Source: Diprion similis (taxonomy: Eukaryota > Arthropoda > Insecta > Hymenoptera > Diprionidae). Taken from it: a stretch of DNA of 64,000 nucleotides. Location: positions 18,104,001 through 18,168,000 of the forward strand of contig NC_060112.1 of the NCBI RefSeq assembly GCF_021155765.1, written 5' to 3'. Each line of letters starts with the position of its first letter. The first letter of the stretch is position 1. Below are positions 13,819 through 27,089 of this stretch, piece after piece. The notes beneath the pieces were generated by a model, which was not told the origin of the DNA, ran no database searches, and saw only the letters and a program-made list of their open reading frames with translations. A program made the position numbers and the translations under genes.

Positions 13819-15002
13819 ATCTCGACCTGCATCTCTCCTTTGGAATCCACGATGCGCAAAAGACTTCCATATGTATACTGTTCGAACACATAATAAGGCG
13901 ATGCAACCAGTATAATATACACATATACACAGACACGCATGCCTGTACGCTGATTTATGCATGCTTATCTAGCTTTTACGTTACTCGCTTTATCGCAAAA
14001 AATATTATATTTCATATATATATATTTTCTCAAGTCATATGTACCTTGAGAATATTTCATACGGAAGCGTTAAAATTACAGGTATCTAATTGCAAGTAAA
14101 GATTTGAAAAAGAAAAAATTGAAACAGTACATCATTCTTCAGGTGCAAAATCAGTCTACTCGTTTTGCAACGCAGCATAAAATTTTTCGGGAACGTCGTT
14201 CGTTCTTAAATATAATTTATGCACTGACGGTAGAAGAGATTTGTCAAATGGATTATATAACACGGGGGGGGGGGGGGGAGAAAAACATCGGCTAACGGCT
14301 CTTCTGGCTTTTATGGCGACAGCGTGTATTGTATAATAATGCGTGTAATATGGATATCGAGTTGAAAAAACTCGCGGCAGAGAGATCGAAAGGGGAGGGT
14401 AAGAAATCGTCCCTTCCGTAACCTCGTTTACTTTCGTTTGCTCTCATTTATTCTCTCCCAGCGAGTAGCACGGTTTAATAATAATAATAATACTATTATT
14501 ATTTAATTATAGTAATATTGAATGATTAATTAAATAACGAAAAATTTTATGTTTAATGATAATAATACTAACATTACTATCAATAATAATGATGACAATG
14601 ATAATAATAATAATAATCGAGATAAAAGTGTGTATACATATAGTGCGTGCACAGGTTACGTCATGCGGCGATGCGAATCGATCCTCGCATCTTTCGTATG
14701 GCGCCTGAGTATCTGCCCTGTGACCCTTCGCTAATCTCTAAGGGACTTTTGGTCTTGGGTCACAGTTTAGGGTCGACAATTAAACGTGTGTGCACTGCCA
14801 CTGCGTGGGTTTTGTGCCCCCGATCCGCCATGGGCTTGATTTCCTTAATAAAAGATTAAAAATAAACGTCGCAGGTCGGCAAGAGAGCTTTGAGCTCGTT
14901 GTAATTCAATGATCAATGCGAAGTGCGAAGACTCGGTTCGAGACGACGACGCTTTTCAACAAAACAAATACTATATTTTATATATATAAATTGTATATAT
15001 TA

Positions 15003-15565
15003 GGGTGGCGCAGAAAAATCGACCATTTTTTTTTTTTTTAGTCTCGTGTGACAAAAGGTTAGTTTTTGATGTTTTAAGAGCCCACTCCAAAGGACCGCTC
15101 AAACAAAAAAATTTTAAGAGGGTGTTCCTAATTTTTCAATATGTCAAAAATCGTCAAAAAATTAAATAAAAAAAATTATATCTTCAGTATTTTGTTTGAT
15201 TTTTAATTCATGTCATGGTGTATTGTTATCGATTCTATCCTACTAAATTGAAGAAAAAAAATTTATGAAATTTTAATATGAATATTAAAAGGTCGCTCGA
15301 GAAGATCTAAAGAAATGCACCAAAAAATTGAAAGAAAATTATGAGCGACCTTTCAAAATTCAAATTTTGAACTGAAACTTTTGGAAACTTATTTTTTTTT
15401 TTTTTTTGTCTATAAAATTATATCGTAATGAGAAAAATTAAAAAAAAAAAAAATCTATTTTTGACGATTTCTGACGTTTTAAAAAATGTGGAGCGACCTC
15501 TTAAAATTTTTTTTGTGAACTCTCCTTTGGAGTGGGCTCTTAAAACATCAAAAACTTGCGCCACC

Positions 15566-15566
<1 letters not shown>
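15003..15566. mobile_element. 564-bp MITE-like element with TAGGGTGGCGCA ends
   Basis: Ends are perfect inverted repeats (tagggtggcgca / tgcgccaccc ta), with TA on both sides suiting a mariner-type insertion into an adjacent (TA)n tract. A subterminal block, ttttaagagcccactccaaa, is also inverted at both sides, though the left arm carries an extra ~40 nt between end and block. Internal copies of ggtcgctc in both orientations suggest a nested hairpin. It has no coding capacity. Confidence 0.8.
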
Positions 15567-15613
<47 letters not shown>

Positions 15614-16040
15614 GAATATAGAGGGAAGCGACACGCTGGGATAATTGATCTGTACGAATGACGATTAATAACTTATATCATAAACGCGTTTTTTTTTTCT
15701 TTCCTTACTAATTCATCTTTTTTTTTGTCTTTCTTTATTTCTTGTTGCCTAATTTCCACATCGCATGTCCTCGACCGATTTTCCTTTTTCTTTTTCTTTT
15801 TTTGTGTTCTTTGTTTTAGCTCATTTTTTACTTTAAACGGTACAGCAGCAGTTTTCGCGGGAAAGACAAAGAGGAAGAAAATTAACGAAATCGTCGTTTC
15901 GCGAATTCCATGGACATTATGAAAATTAACAATCTGATGTAACGCGCGCCATCGGTTATACTTGGAAGTGAAATTTTTGTCACCGCAGGCGTATAATAAA
16001 CTTTTGAATCGCAAGGAAAACTCACCATATTGATAAATAG

Positions 16041-16073
<33 letters not shown>

Positions 16074-18378
16074 AAGTATCAAATTTTTCTTCATACACAA
16101 GCAACTGAAATTTGTATTGCTACACATTTTCCACAAAATAGGGGTACAGATATTTATGTATGCGTAAGTAATGCAAGGTTTTGTGAGTGGAAAGTTGGCC
16201 CTCCCTGTATACTCTTCTATCGTCGTCAATTCATCGTCAATAAGACAGAGATACAGTTATAACCTATGGAAGAGGAGAAATAGTAGGGAAATGTTATTGT
16301 AATATAGATTGAAGGGAGCTTCCATAGAATTGAAAGTGTGTCGCGAGGCGACGCGACGCCAGCTTGTTTTCAACGATCGAATCTGAAGACAAGAAATATT
16401 CGAATGCCATACTGTAGATGTACCTGTATATACAATACATGTATTATGCACATCAATAATGTAAGAGAAGACAAGAAGTGAGACGATAACGCGACTATAT
16501 ATATTGTACACATATATGTATACAATCCTCCGTCATACTTTGCAAGCACCGACATCATTCAACCTCGATTCTCTATCTTTTATGCCTACCTACACTCGAA
16601 GCCTTACATCGAATGGATGAAGTTGAATGACTGCGAATTGTCGCGTCATAGGTAAATGGGTCGAGAATATATTCCGTATCCCATCTAGAATACCGGGTTA
16701 CATGTACCTACAGGTATGTAATGACAAAGTCGCGAATATGTGGGTTTCAGTCCGCGGGCGTTACGCCATGACGACACGAGAGCTAATTATTCGCTCCCGT
16801 TGGTAAATTTTCGTTGAAATGAAGGAATACATTGAATTGGGACGTGTTCGATGTTCCTGTTTTTATTGATGGATTTATCCGCCCAGCGAATTATTGAAAG
16901 TATAGTAACAACATGTATAGGTGATGCCTATGCAGCTTCGCTTTGAGAATTTTAAAGTAGTTTTAAACTCGTTTCATCCCCATTCTTCCATCGATTCAGC
17001 CAATTTTCAAGTTTTATGCACGATGAAAAAAAAAAGAAGAAGAAGAAGAAAAAATATCGCAAACGCGAAAGAAACTGGAACCTTTTCGTAGTTTTCAATC
17101 TACAGCTGGCAGTAACGGTGTTGAATATTTTGACACGTTGAATGCAGTCTTTTCGGTTGTCGGTATTGTGTTCTTCAAGCATTATACGCGTGTATATATA
17201 ATATATAACGAAAGAGAAGAAATTTGAAATGAAATTGGAGTTAAAATGTTGAAAAGTTCTTTAACTCGATATATCTTGTTTCGCTGAGTGCAAAGTCAGG
17301 CTGAAGTGTGCATGTCGTGTACGTATGCGCAATATACATGAACAGTATTACGTATACATTGCAGAGTATGATGAAAAGGGAGAAATATTCTTGAATACGA
17401 TCGATACCCGGGTTCTTTTGTACTTTTATCTCACATTTTTTACTTGCTGTATTTTATTTATCATTTATTTTTATTTTTTTTTTTCGTTGATTCTTATTTT
17501 TTTTTTTTTGTTTTTTTGTGAAAAACTTTCGAGTGTCGTTACGGCAACTCACCTCCTCGAAACTCCCCTTTTTTCTTTCTTTCTTTGTCGATGTAAAATC
17601 CAGGAAAAAAGAAACTCGTTGAATCACATCGTGCGTTTCGTATCATACTTCAAGTATTATCAGTTCTTTGATTGATTTCTTTTTCTTTTTTTTCTTCTCT
17701 TCTTCCACTTATTTGCTTTTTTGCACAATATAAAAGGGATTTCTGTGGTTTAAAATTTTTTTGAAAACGAATTACTTCACATCAAAGACCGTGTATTGTA
17801 AAATACGATCGCGGTATGTATAATTAAAATTCTGTTAACTGCCTAATTGACTACGGTTTCAGTATAATGCATGAATTTGTTTCCTGAACTTTATACCAGC
17901 TTCGCTTCCCTCCGAGCCGAGTTAATTAACCAATTTCATCGACTTTCCAATGAGGGTTGAAACTTTCCTTACACGTCCGATGGTTTCTGTACGAAATAAA
18001 TGAAGGGGATGTACGTACGTTTCACATCCCCGCGTCGTCGCCACGCGTGCTGAGTACGAAACGCTTGATTTTATTTCTATTCTAGGTAATCTTCCAATAA
18101 TCAATTACAATTATTCCCGAAATTTCTTTCCGAAATTATTGATTTTTCGATTTTCGATTTGTCTCCCGATAGATCTTACATTCCACACGAGTCGTGGGTG
18201 TCTTAATTTAGCATACTATTTTCCAATCATTTTTCAAGCTATGCAACGTCGCATTTTATCCTTTTTTTTAATCTTCGTTGAATTTCGAATCGTCGTTATT
18301 TTCGATTGTATAGGATGAAGATGTGTCCGGAATTCCATTCTAGTGTTCAAGAATTAAGTACAAAAAAAAAAAGGCCAG

Positions 18379-18508
18379 CAGGGTGACTCAAAGTTCGAAA
18401 TAAAAATCTGAAAAAATTAGAAATTAGTTTCTTTTTTAATGTTTGAAGTCGATCTACGAACATCCAACATTAGAATTCCAAAAAAAAGACCATTTAACGA
18501 CCACCCTA
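18379..18508. mobile_element. Short degenerate MITE-like remnant
   Basis: The right end reads gaccaccctaatg, the complement of ttagggtggtc, resembling the terminus at 15.0 kb. The left side has cagggtgactcaaag. The ends match only over the gggtg core, so this is at best a truncated or decayed copy of about 130 bp. Confidence 0.4.
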
Positions 18509-19012
18509 ATGTATATATATACATATATATAAGATGATCTTCCCCTCTGAGCTCGCCAAATTATTTCTGCAATTACCAGGCTAATCTAAATCTCCTCGCG
18601 GCGCAGGGGAATAAAGCTCTTCTATCCGCCAGACTGTTCTCTTGATCCATCCCACGACGACGACGACGACGACGTCGACGGCGACGCTCTAACCTATTTC
18701 CTAGAGCTACTGCACTCGCCATCCTCCGTTTCCCTCCTAGGAGCTCCTCTCCACTATCCATCCACCGCTCTGCGCTCTAATACACCTTATACCCATCCTA
18801 TCCACCCGCTTTCTGCGTATAAGGTATAACACTGCCTGGCCAACAACAGTCTGCAACCACTAATGAAACGTGTTTGTGGTATCAGCCACCGACCGCCGCC
18901 CTTCCAGGGTGAAACCGGGTCAGCTTAGGTTGGGCCTTGACTCATCCCCCCTGATAAACTGCTCCGGAAAACGTTCATGTATAACGAGTAGATCTACCGT
19001 AAATTTTCAGGC

Positions 19013-19015
<3 letters not shown>

Positions 19016-19056
<41 letters not shown>
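19016..19056. repeat. (TC)n microsatellite, about 41 nt
   Basis: A perfect TC dinucleotide array. Long TC/GA arrays near insect promoters can bind GAGA-type factors, but nothing else here marks a promoter. Confidence 0.9.
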
Positions 19057-19059
<3 letters not shown>

Positions 19060-19807
19060 GGGTCATGCAGGTGTAGAAATTTATATTTATATTATATTCG
19101 TCTAAATTTGATATATTAATCGTGCCCAGAGATCTGGCCTCATATTATACTAACACTGAACGTAATAGGAGCCTCATAAAAAAATGTCGATGAACCGTTT
19201 CGCAACAAGGCCGAATTTCTGCACGCTCGACGGTCGTTGTTAGTGCATTATTGAGGAGACGTAAAGGAACGTAAATGTATAATCTACTTGTACGTTACAC
19301 GTATCTACCTATCAATGCGACACGTAAGTACGTGAGCATCAGACGGTCGACAGTCGGTGGGCGGATAGACCGCTAATAAAATTTGTGTTTTGCAACAACC
19401 GGAATTCGATATCGTAGGATCGCTACATACACATGCAGGTTCGCCTACGGTGCTACTTAAACTACTCCAACTATTTTAATGGTACTATAAATTTTCTACC
19501 GGCACTGCGGTCTGAAGGTAAAGTTATGCCAGTGGAATGCTATACGTATACTACACCTACACATGCATATATGTAACCTATCGGCAACTCACATAACAGA
19601 CAGGTTCACTCGGACAACCCGTCCCTTGTACGTAATATGCACCTTCAGGTTTCGTCCTGAAGCAGGTTGCCCGTTTGTCGGAGTACACGTATCGTGTTGT
19701 AAATAAGACAGAATCTATTACTTATACGGTGCGATGGAAGGTGGACGATATTTCTCGTATAGAAACGTGTTGCTGGCTATGGGGTGCGCGAATCGTTTAT
19801 AATTCTG

Positions 19808-20170
19808 AGAGGGTCGTCACACATCTGAAAAATCTGGAAAATCTGGAAATGTCGGGGGATTCTTAATTTGGTCGTGGAAAAATTGAAAATATCAGTTTTT
19901 TATCGGGGAAATTAGAAATGATTTTTTGAGGTGAAAAGGTTACTTTTTTTCGTCGAGAAAACAAATTTGCTCAAAGTAACTTTTTTGTACGTTATACTTT
20001 GCTGCAATTCGAATTGAATTTTAACCCAATATAAAGTTGGTAAGTTGATCGATTTAGGTTTTCGTAACTTACTATAAATGGGAAAAATATCAGGGAAAAC
20101 TAGGTTTTAGGTCCTGGAAAACGTGAAAACGTCGTGAAAATTTTTTCCACACAAATTTGTGGCCACCCTG
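19808..20170. mobile_element. Probable transposon relic ending in CCACCCTG
   Basis: The right end reads tttgtggccaccctg, the complement of cagggtggccacaaa, a common terminus of non-autonomous animal DNA elements. The body is rich in ctggaaaatctggaaaa / cgtgaaaacgtc phrases on the same theme. The left boundary is vague; agggtcgtcacac near 19808 may be a decayed terminus. Confidence 0.4.
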
Positions 20171-21824
20171 ATTTCATTACTAAATATTTATTCTTGAATC
20201 GATATGTGATTACGATATTTCGAACGTCAGGGTGTTTGTTAATTTCTGAAAAAAATACTTACCACCCCCGTGAGGTAAAAGCACTGTCTGGATTATTTCA
20301 GATTTTTAACTCGGTTGAAAAGGGTGGCGAAATCGATTTCAAATTAAGCAAACAATTCTTAATTTTCCCGAGTAAAGAAGAAGAAAACTCTCGGTTCATT
20401 CGGTTTATTTGATCAGAAAAACGGGGGAGAAACTTCGAATGAGAAAAAATAAAATATTTTCAGCGGATAATCATATTCAATGGTTTTATTTCAGGGGTAG
20501 CATACTATAATATGTTGGAAATTAACGACCAATCTAAATTAAACATACAGCCTGAGCGTGACTCTCGAAATCTCGAAGACAATAAATTATTTCGAATTTT
20601 CGTGATCAAGATAATGAACTAATTGTAAATTCAGATATATAAAAAGTGAGTCTAGTAATCGATACGCAATCACATTATTCAAATTAAACTTCCGATTGTT
20701 AACTAATAAGAATGATATTTACTCCGCTAGATACAGGAGTTGAATTAAAAACAGCAAATTTCATCAAGCATTAATGAAATTATAAACTCTAATCTTAATA
20801 ATGTTAATAACTCTTACATACAACTTTTTCATTTGCACACTCAAAGCAGGTTGAGATACCATTTGAAGCAGTTTAAAGCGCGATGAAAGGCCGCAAACTC
20901 GCGACTACTTCTAAGGTGCAATCTAATCAGTACGAGAATTAACTTTAAACACATTCGGGAGGGACTTGAACGTCTATAGCAGACACGGGTATGTACTTAT
21001 ATACATATATCTATATGTTATATTTATATATATATAGATGTAGGTGAATGAAAGCTTCACCGCGAGGAAAATCTCGATAACTTAACCTTTCACTTAACGC
21101 GTATGCGAGCTCAAGAGGATCATTAACGGAGAGTTGTCTCTGATAATCAACGTAAGAGTTCTTAAATATACGTATAAGTATATGTAATATGTATACGTAT
21201 AAAAATCGATATCCGTCACCGTTTCCAGTTCTTGAAACGCCTAAATTTACGACCAAATTGCCCCATTCTACACAATTCTTTGCTCTTTTCCTTACCTGCG
21301 AAATGGTGAGAAAGTAACAGACAAACAAATAAATTTGAAAAAAATTCATCGATTATGTTCAATTTGCAAAAAAAATTTGCGGATAAATATTGGGTATACG
21401 TGTAACGTAGGCACTGATTGTGGGTACATATTCGCTTCTAGGTCGTTCGAAGAATCGTCTGCATAGTCTTTTACACCGTTGATAACTATGTACTTGGTGT
21501 ATTTTCTCTTCGCGCGGCTCCTCGAAACATATATATATATATACCTATATGTATATAGTATATCACGTTTGTACAAATCTCTCCTAGATTCTTTTTCCAG
21601 CCATCTCTATTCCTCTCTTCATCTCTTTCTCTCTCTTTCTCTTCTGTTTCTCTCCAAAGCTCAAAGCGTTTCGTGCATAAATATAGAATACTTTATTTTC
21701 AGTGTCCCCCATACGAGCGCTGCTGCACTGCGTGCAGGTTGAACCAGCAACCAGAATTGGAAACTCGGACTGCCGTGTTACGCCACGTTGCTTACCTCAT
21801 GGATTTTCTATGAGGATGAGGAGT

Positions 21825-22248
21825 TAGTAACGTTAGAGGAACGATGCGTTTTGAGGAAAAAATCGTTTTTTTGGCCATTCAAGGATTGTCCGGAAATGAT
21901 TAAATCGCAATGAAGCATAACGTGCTCGTACTTTGAAAAGACAACTCGTTTGAAGACGTTCGAAAAATTCCAAATTAATGATTTTTTTTTTGTTACGTCA
22001 ACGATACTAACTTCAGTCTCGTGATTTTCTACAAGGCTGAAGTTAGTAAACGTTAATATGACGAAACGTTGAAACAAAAATTACTATTTTTCATCTTTAG
22101 AACACCTGAAAAAAATGATTTTACTTAATATGAGATTGTGTTGATGATTGATTAACAGTTTACTGAATTTCAAGTAATCCCAAAGTTGCAAAACAACGAC
22201 TTTTTCAAAAAATGCATCATTACGTCAACGTTACAAACTTCAGCCTGA
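21825..22248. mobile_element. Two tandem fold-back units built on an AAGTTAGTAACGTTA motif
   Basis: The motif appears four times in alternating orientation: gagttagtaacgttag (about 21826), its complement ttacgtcaacgatactaac (about 21993-22011), gaagttagtaaacgttaa (about 22039), and its complement ttacgtcaacgttacaaac (about 22220-22238). This gives two adjacent hairpin units of about 200 bp each, sharing termini like ctgaagttagta-acgtt-gacg. It has no coding capacity and is probably a duplicated MITE. Confidence 0.6.
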
Positions 22249-24874
22249 TGATTCTCTCACGTCAACCAAAATCCAAGTATCTCTCAATGCCAGAGAGACA
22301 TTAATTTATTCTGCAATTTCCCATTACCAACAAATATATGCCAAAACTTTTTAATCGAACCAATATAAAGATTTTCAAAAGCTTCTCCGTTACAAGCATA
22401 TCTAATAACATATATAACATATGAATATGAAAAAAAAAAAATGGTACACGATCATTGGTCCATTCGTATAAACAGTGTTTCGCGTAAACTCTTGTCTTCA
22501 GTTTCTTTCATGTCTTCTACGTAGGCATAATATACTACAATTCTTCACTGACTCGATGAGATGCTTCGCGTGTAAGTTCAGCACGCCGAGCATGGTATTA
22601 ACATAGTTTTGCGATAAATTTTCTAATTTTACACACCGCCGCCCACTTGTGCAGCAGTCAACTTTCGCTGTGTACGCGACAGCACTTTCTGTAAACTCGC
22701 CTTTTCTCAGGCGATGCGTGTAACGACGCCTTGAAGTTATGAATTTATCAGTAAAAATTTTCAAACACCTATAATTATTTTGTGAACTTGATTTTTGAAG
22801 GGAAAAACTTTTACCAAACTTCTGACGAAATATTACATCCAGCTCTTACACACACGTTATAACTGCGGGAATGTACTCGTGTGTGACTGTATGTGTGTTT
22901 CTTTTTTCTTTTCGAATTAGAAAAATTTCTTGTTTAGCCAACGTGTTTTCACTTGTTAGTAAAGAATATTTCGTTTATCGCGAGACTGTTTGAAGTCTAC
23001 TTTGTTGCGGCCGGTGTGTGTTTTGTCAGGTTGTTTGTACACACGTGTAAACAAGTCTTCCTGCTCAAAATATGAACAGCAAAGAGAATCCGCTCCTCGT
23101 ATAATACTTTGGAAAATTTTTTCGTCGCACTTTTCACTGCTTCTCAATCACACTATGTGCAATCATTTACTGCTATAATACAGGGCATGATTTGACCTCG
23201 GCTAAAGGCTTCCATGCAAGCGATGAAGACAGCAGATCCATTTCATTGTCAGCGCAATAATTCAACGAGCAACTCGAGCAGCAGCCCTGAAATTCGGCTG
23301 ATTAATTCTTCACTGAGGGTTATATGGTAAATAAACAACCGAGGAGGAGGAGGAGGAAGGGGTAGAGGTGTGAGTATAATTAATCGTAGAATCGCGTCCT
23401 CCGCGCGCGAAGCGTATCGCACAGGTTTTCGGGTAAGCGGAAGTTCCTCCTTGTTTAATCCCCTCGCGTTTTCCGTCTATTATTATACTGTGTGTACGTA
23501 TATATATATATATATGTATAGTGGAAGGATAACCGAGAAGGAGGGAATATTATTCTAGTCGCTCGCTATTTCTGCAGACATATCCTGCCTTCCTGCCCTC
23601 TGCACACGGCTATAACGTGAACTCGAAGGGCTTGATTAAGTTCTCTGATCTTCGAACGAAGCCATTTGCCCAACCGACCGAGTGTATGGACCGCTGTGGA
23701 AACGAGTCGCCCACCCACCTACCACCTACCACCTACCACCTACCACCACCCACCACTCCAACCACTACAAAGATTAACGCCTGCGGAATCAATTAGTCTG
23801 CCCAACAAACCGTCTAATTGGTCCATCTCACCTCACCGCGCTCTGATTCCGTTTTCCTAGTCTTGAACAACTCGCAGGGGCGAAATTAAATAACCCCGTG
23901 AGATCCACCTGAGGGCGACCGAAATCCTTAATCTCGGGATAATTTTTTGTCATCTTCTTAATTCTCTGATGAGGTGAATGGAGGATTGTTAGTTTTTACT
24001 TCGAGTTGCGATCGATTCTAAACTTGATTGATAATTCTCTTTCAATATAGCAAATGGAATTATACGGATCAATGAATCGATATTTATCCATCATTTTATC
24101 ATTTCGCACATTCTCTAATAGCGGATTAAAGAAATCTAACATCGGAAATCGGAAGTGGTAATTTGAGTTTCCGGTCTAGCTTGATCGATTGGAACTCGTT
24201 GGATACGTGAAATTTTTTCGCCAAGTTTTCACGCTGCTAAATTTTTATTTTTCCAACTTCTTATGCTATACGTACGTACACACAGATCGCCCAAGGAGTT
24301 TAAAAAAAAATTCGCTTTCTTCTTTCTAAGAAACGTTATACCAACGTAATATTCGTTTAGCTAACCTCTCTCGAGATTTATACAGTTTTAATACACTCAG
24401 AGTGGTCGAGTTTCCGCGGAAAAGAAACTCCGGCGATATCCCTCGAATGATTTAATACGTTTCTCCAACTTCGCGAATCTACCTATGTAAGTCAGAATTA
24501 CATATACTCGTATGTATATGTAACCAGCTGAATATGTAAACTGCGGGTTTCGCGACGATCGCCCAGTCGTACATCGAAGAATTAAACGAGTATTCTTATC
24601 TCGCTTGCACGTCGACGAATATTGTATTTTGCAAAAATATGCAGGCGACGCTGCATTCATAGCAATTCTGCGGGTATAATAAAAGAAATCTCGCAAATGC
24701 TGGCGGATTTTTACTTCTCGTTTGCTTTATTTTGCACGAATATAATAATTTGCGAAATTTCTTAGCATTGTTAAAATCGATTCACGATAAATACGATTTT
24801 AATCGCATAAAACAGTTCTGCGGGAAAATCGATACACCTGCTTGCGTAAGGCTAATCTGCAATTTCGTCGGTGC

Positions 24875-25081
24875 AATTAGTGAGTTCAACGTGTAACAAG
24901 GATCGCTCCACTCTACGCCACGCGAAAGCCCCGGAAAAAAAGTTCAAAAGGTCAAGACCGGAATTTCACGGTAAGAGCCTCTGCCGTGTTTTTAATGAAA
25001 AGGTTGCCGATACATTCTCGCTACAGCGGCTGTTTACTTTGGAGGAGTTTTTGAAAAACCCAAAGGCCAAGGGTCGAGGAT
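24875..25081 (+). other. Exon-like stretch with strong donor sites, function unknown
   Basis: A 74-codon open frame without an ATG contains two good donors (ttcacg|gtaaga at about 24971 and gaggat|gtaagtatg at about 25081) and an acceptor-like ttctcgctacag before RLFTLEEFLKNPKAKGRG. It could be a coding or leader exon, perhaps of ANKRD50 whose 5' exon is missing, or chance. Nothing ties it to a known protein. Confidence 0.15.
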
Positions 25082-27044
25082 GTAAGTATGTATAAAGAGA
25101 GAGAGAGAGAGAGAGAGAGAAAATTTCCTCCCTCGAGACCTTTCGCAATTGTCGAGCATTTGAAATTTTTATACGAGGATAAAAAAAAAGGTGGAGACAA
25201 AAAACCCGCACTCAACAGGGTCAAGCGGTAAATAAATGCGACCCAAAAATATAGGCAGAATAATAATAACTTTCGAGGGAAAAATAAGACAATCTTCAAG
25301 TATGTCCAGGGGGTGTTCTATAAATAACAATTAATTTGTAAATATTCATCAACGAAAAACTGGCGTGTCGAAGCATCGATGATTTCAAGGATTCAAGCTT
25401 AGTTTTCTCGATTGCTCTTCTCGCATTTATAGTAATCAAAAGGCGATAAAATTTTGCGACGATTGGATAAAAATTCGCTTCTTCCGACAGATTCAGAGAC
25501 AGATCATTTACCTGTAATCTCGAGAATCGCACGAGCCGTTTTTTGAACCTTGGACGGCATCTCGGCCTTTTTGTCTTTGGGTATTCGGTGTAAATCGTGC
25601 CCGATTATTGTTACTTTGCGAGGCGAATTAGTCGTGGTATTCGCGGTAAACCTGGTAGCCCAAGTAATTCGTGCAGAACTTTAGCAGGGAAACGGGTGTA
25701 GCTATATAATCACAAAACGCGTAACTATAACGAGCCATTGTCAGGCTGTATGCCTTTTGCTTATGCCTACCTGCGCGATTTGCATCGTTATTTTAATGAT
25801 CTCAGAGTACATGACTTCACACCGCAACGACTTCGCCGCGTTCGCTTTGCTCGCTCATTTTCTACTTGTGTCTGTTGTGATAGCCGGGTCATGTACGAAT
25901 CGATATTTATATGTCTTTATGTGTATATGCAGATTTATCGAGTTTACAGGCTATTAGAGACAGTATATTCCATCGATTAATGGTGTCGTGATCGAGAACG
26001 ATTTTCCGCCGCTCTCTTTCATGTAACGGAATATCCACCAGGTAACTGATCTACTCGTTACAATTTTCCAAACTTTAATCTTAATCGTAAAACAAACGAA
26101 GAGAAGAAAAAAACTTGTCTCAAGTATTTGAAAAATAATATCGATCATTGATGAAAAATATTATCGATTTCAATTAACGATCTGTCTATTTGAATTTATT
26201 CGTCGTATGATTTTGATAAATTCTGAAAATATAATATACGTATATATTGCGAGTGCAAAAGTTTCAGCGATAAATCGTCTCGCAAAGATAATATAAACGG
26301 TACATATATATATATATATACAGGTGTATTCTTCATGCAGAGGGTAATTAAATTTAATTGAAACAAATGTGGACACGTATTACAAGGCGTATCTGCACCG
26401 CATTTCACAAGAAATTAATATCCGAGACTGTAACAGTATAGGTACATGTATAACTCTAGGTGATTGCTGTATATGGAATTATTGTAATATGTGTGTACAT
26501 TGTACACATTTGGACCCTAATAATTAAAGAATCAGGGAAAGTTGTGGCGAAATCTAAATATCTAATCTCCGCTCCGTGAAAGAAATATTAATTGAATCCA
26601 AAATAACATGTGTTTCAATAGTCTTTTGCAGATAATTTTGTGGTAAAAAAAAAAAGAAAGAAAAATGTTTGACTGTTCGAATAAAAATAACTCTATTTCA
26701 AAGCAACTATTCCTGCTGCAAGTAAATAACCGTTTGGAATGATTAAATGTCTGTTGAAGAATGTTGCAATGAATATTCTCTTGGATTCAATTATTTTCAT
26801 TTTTCAGTGTAGGTATTACTTACATGACAACCGTGCAGTCGATTATTATACCGAAATATATGTATACAGCCCTAACTGTTATACACACCGAATAGCCTCT
26901 CACCGCGATTAATATAATTAACGCCGAATACGTTACCCAAGTGATTACAAATATTATTTTTAAAAAATTCATTTCAGCTTCCTAAATCTGTGAGAAAAAA
27001 AATCAATTAGCCAAACCGACATCGCGGTTGTAACATATTTTATA

Positions 27045-27089
<45 letters not shown>

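Larger units (their letters stand above)
1..15000. other. Non-coding stretch with simple repeats
   Basis: Apart from the 4045-4272 candidate I see no gene here. It holds a (CCCT)n run (579-605), C23 (2631-2653), (GT)n (2999-3018), C16 (3598-3613), an AT-core hairpin (3953-4006), (GAA)n (4331-4360), T21 (5289-5309), (GT)n (6930-6956), G14 (7269-7282), T21 (7790-7810), (TA)n (8375-8409), an 8-bp CTTCCTTA tandem (10707-10741), (CA)n (11524-11547), A28 (12243-12270), C21 (13798-13818) and G15 (14264-14278). Confidence 0.6.

Noticed and set aside
15673-16104. 143-codon minus-strand ORF
   Set aside because: Built from poly(A/T) tracts (runs of Phe and Lys) and lacks a protein-like composition.
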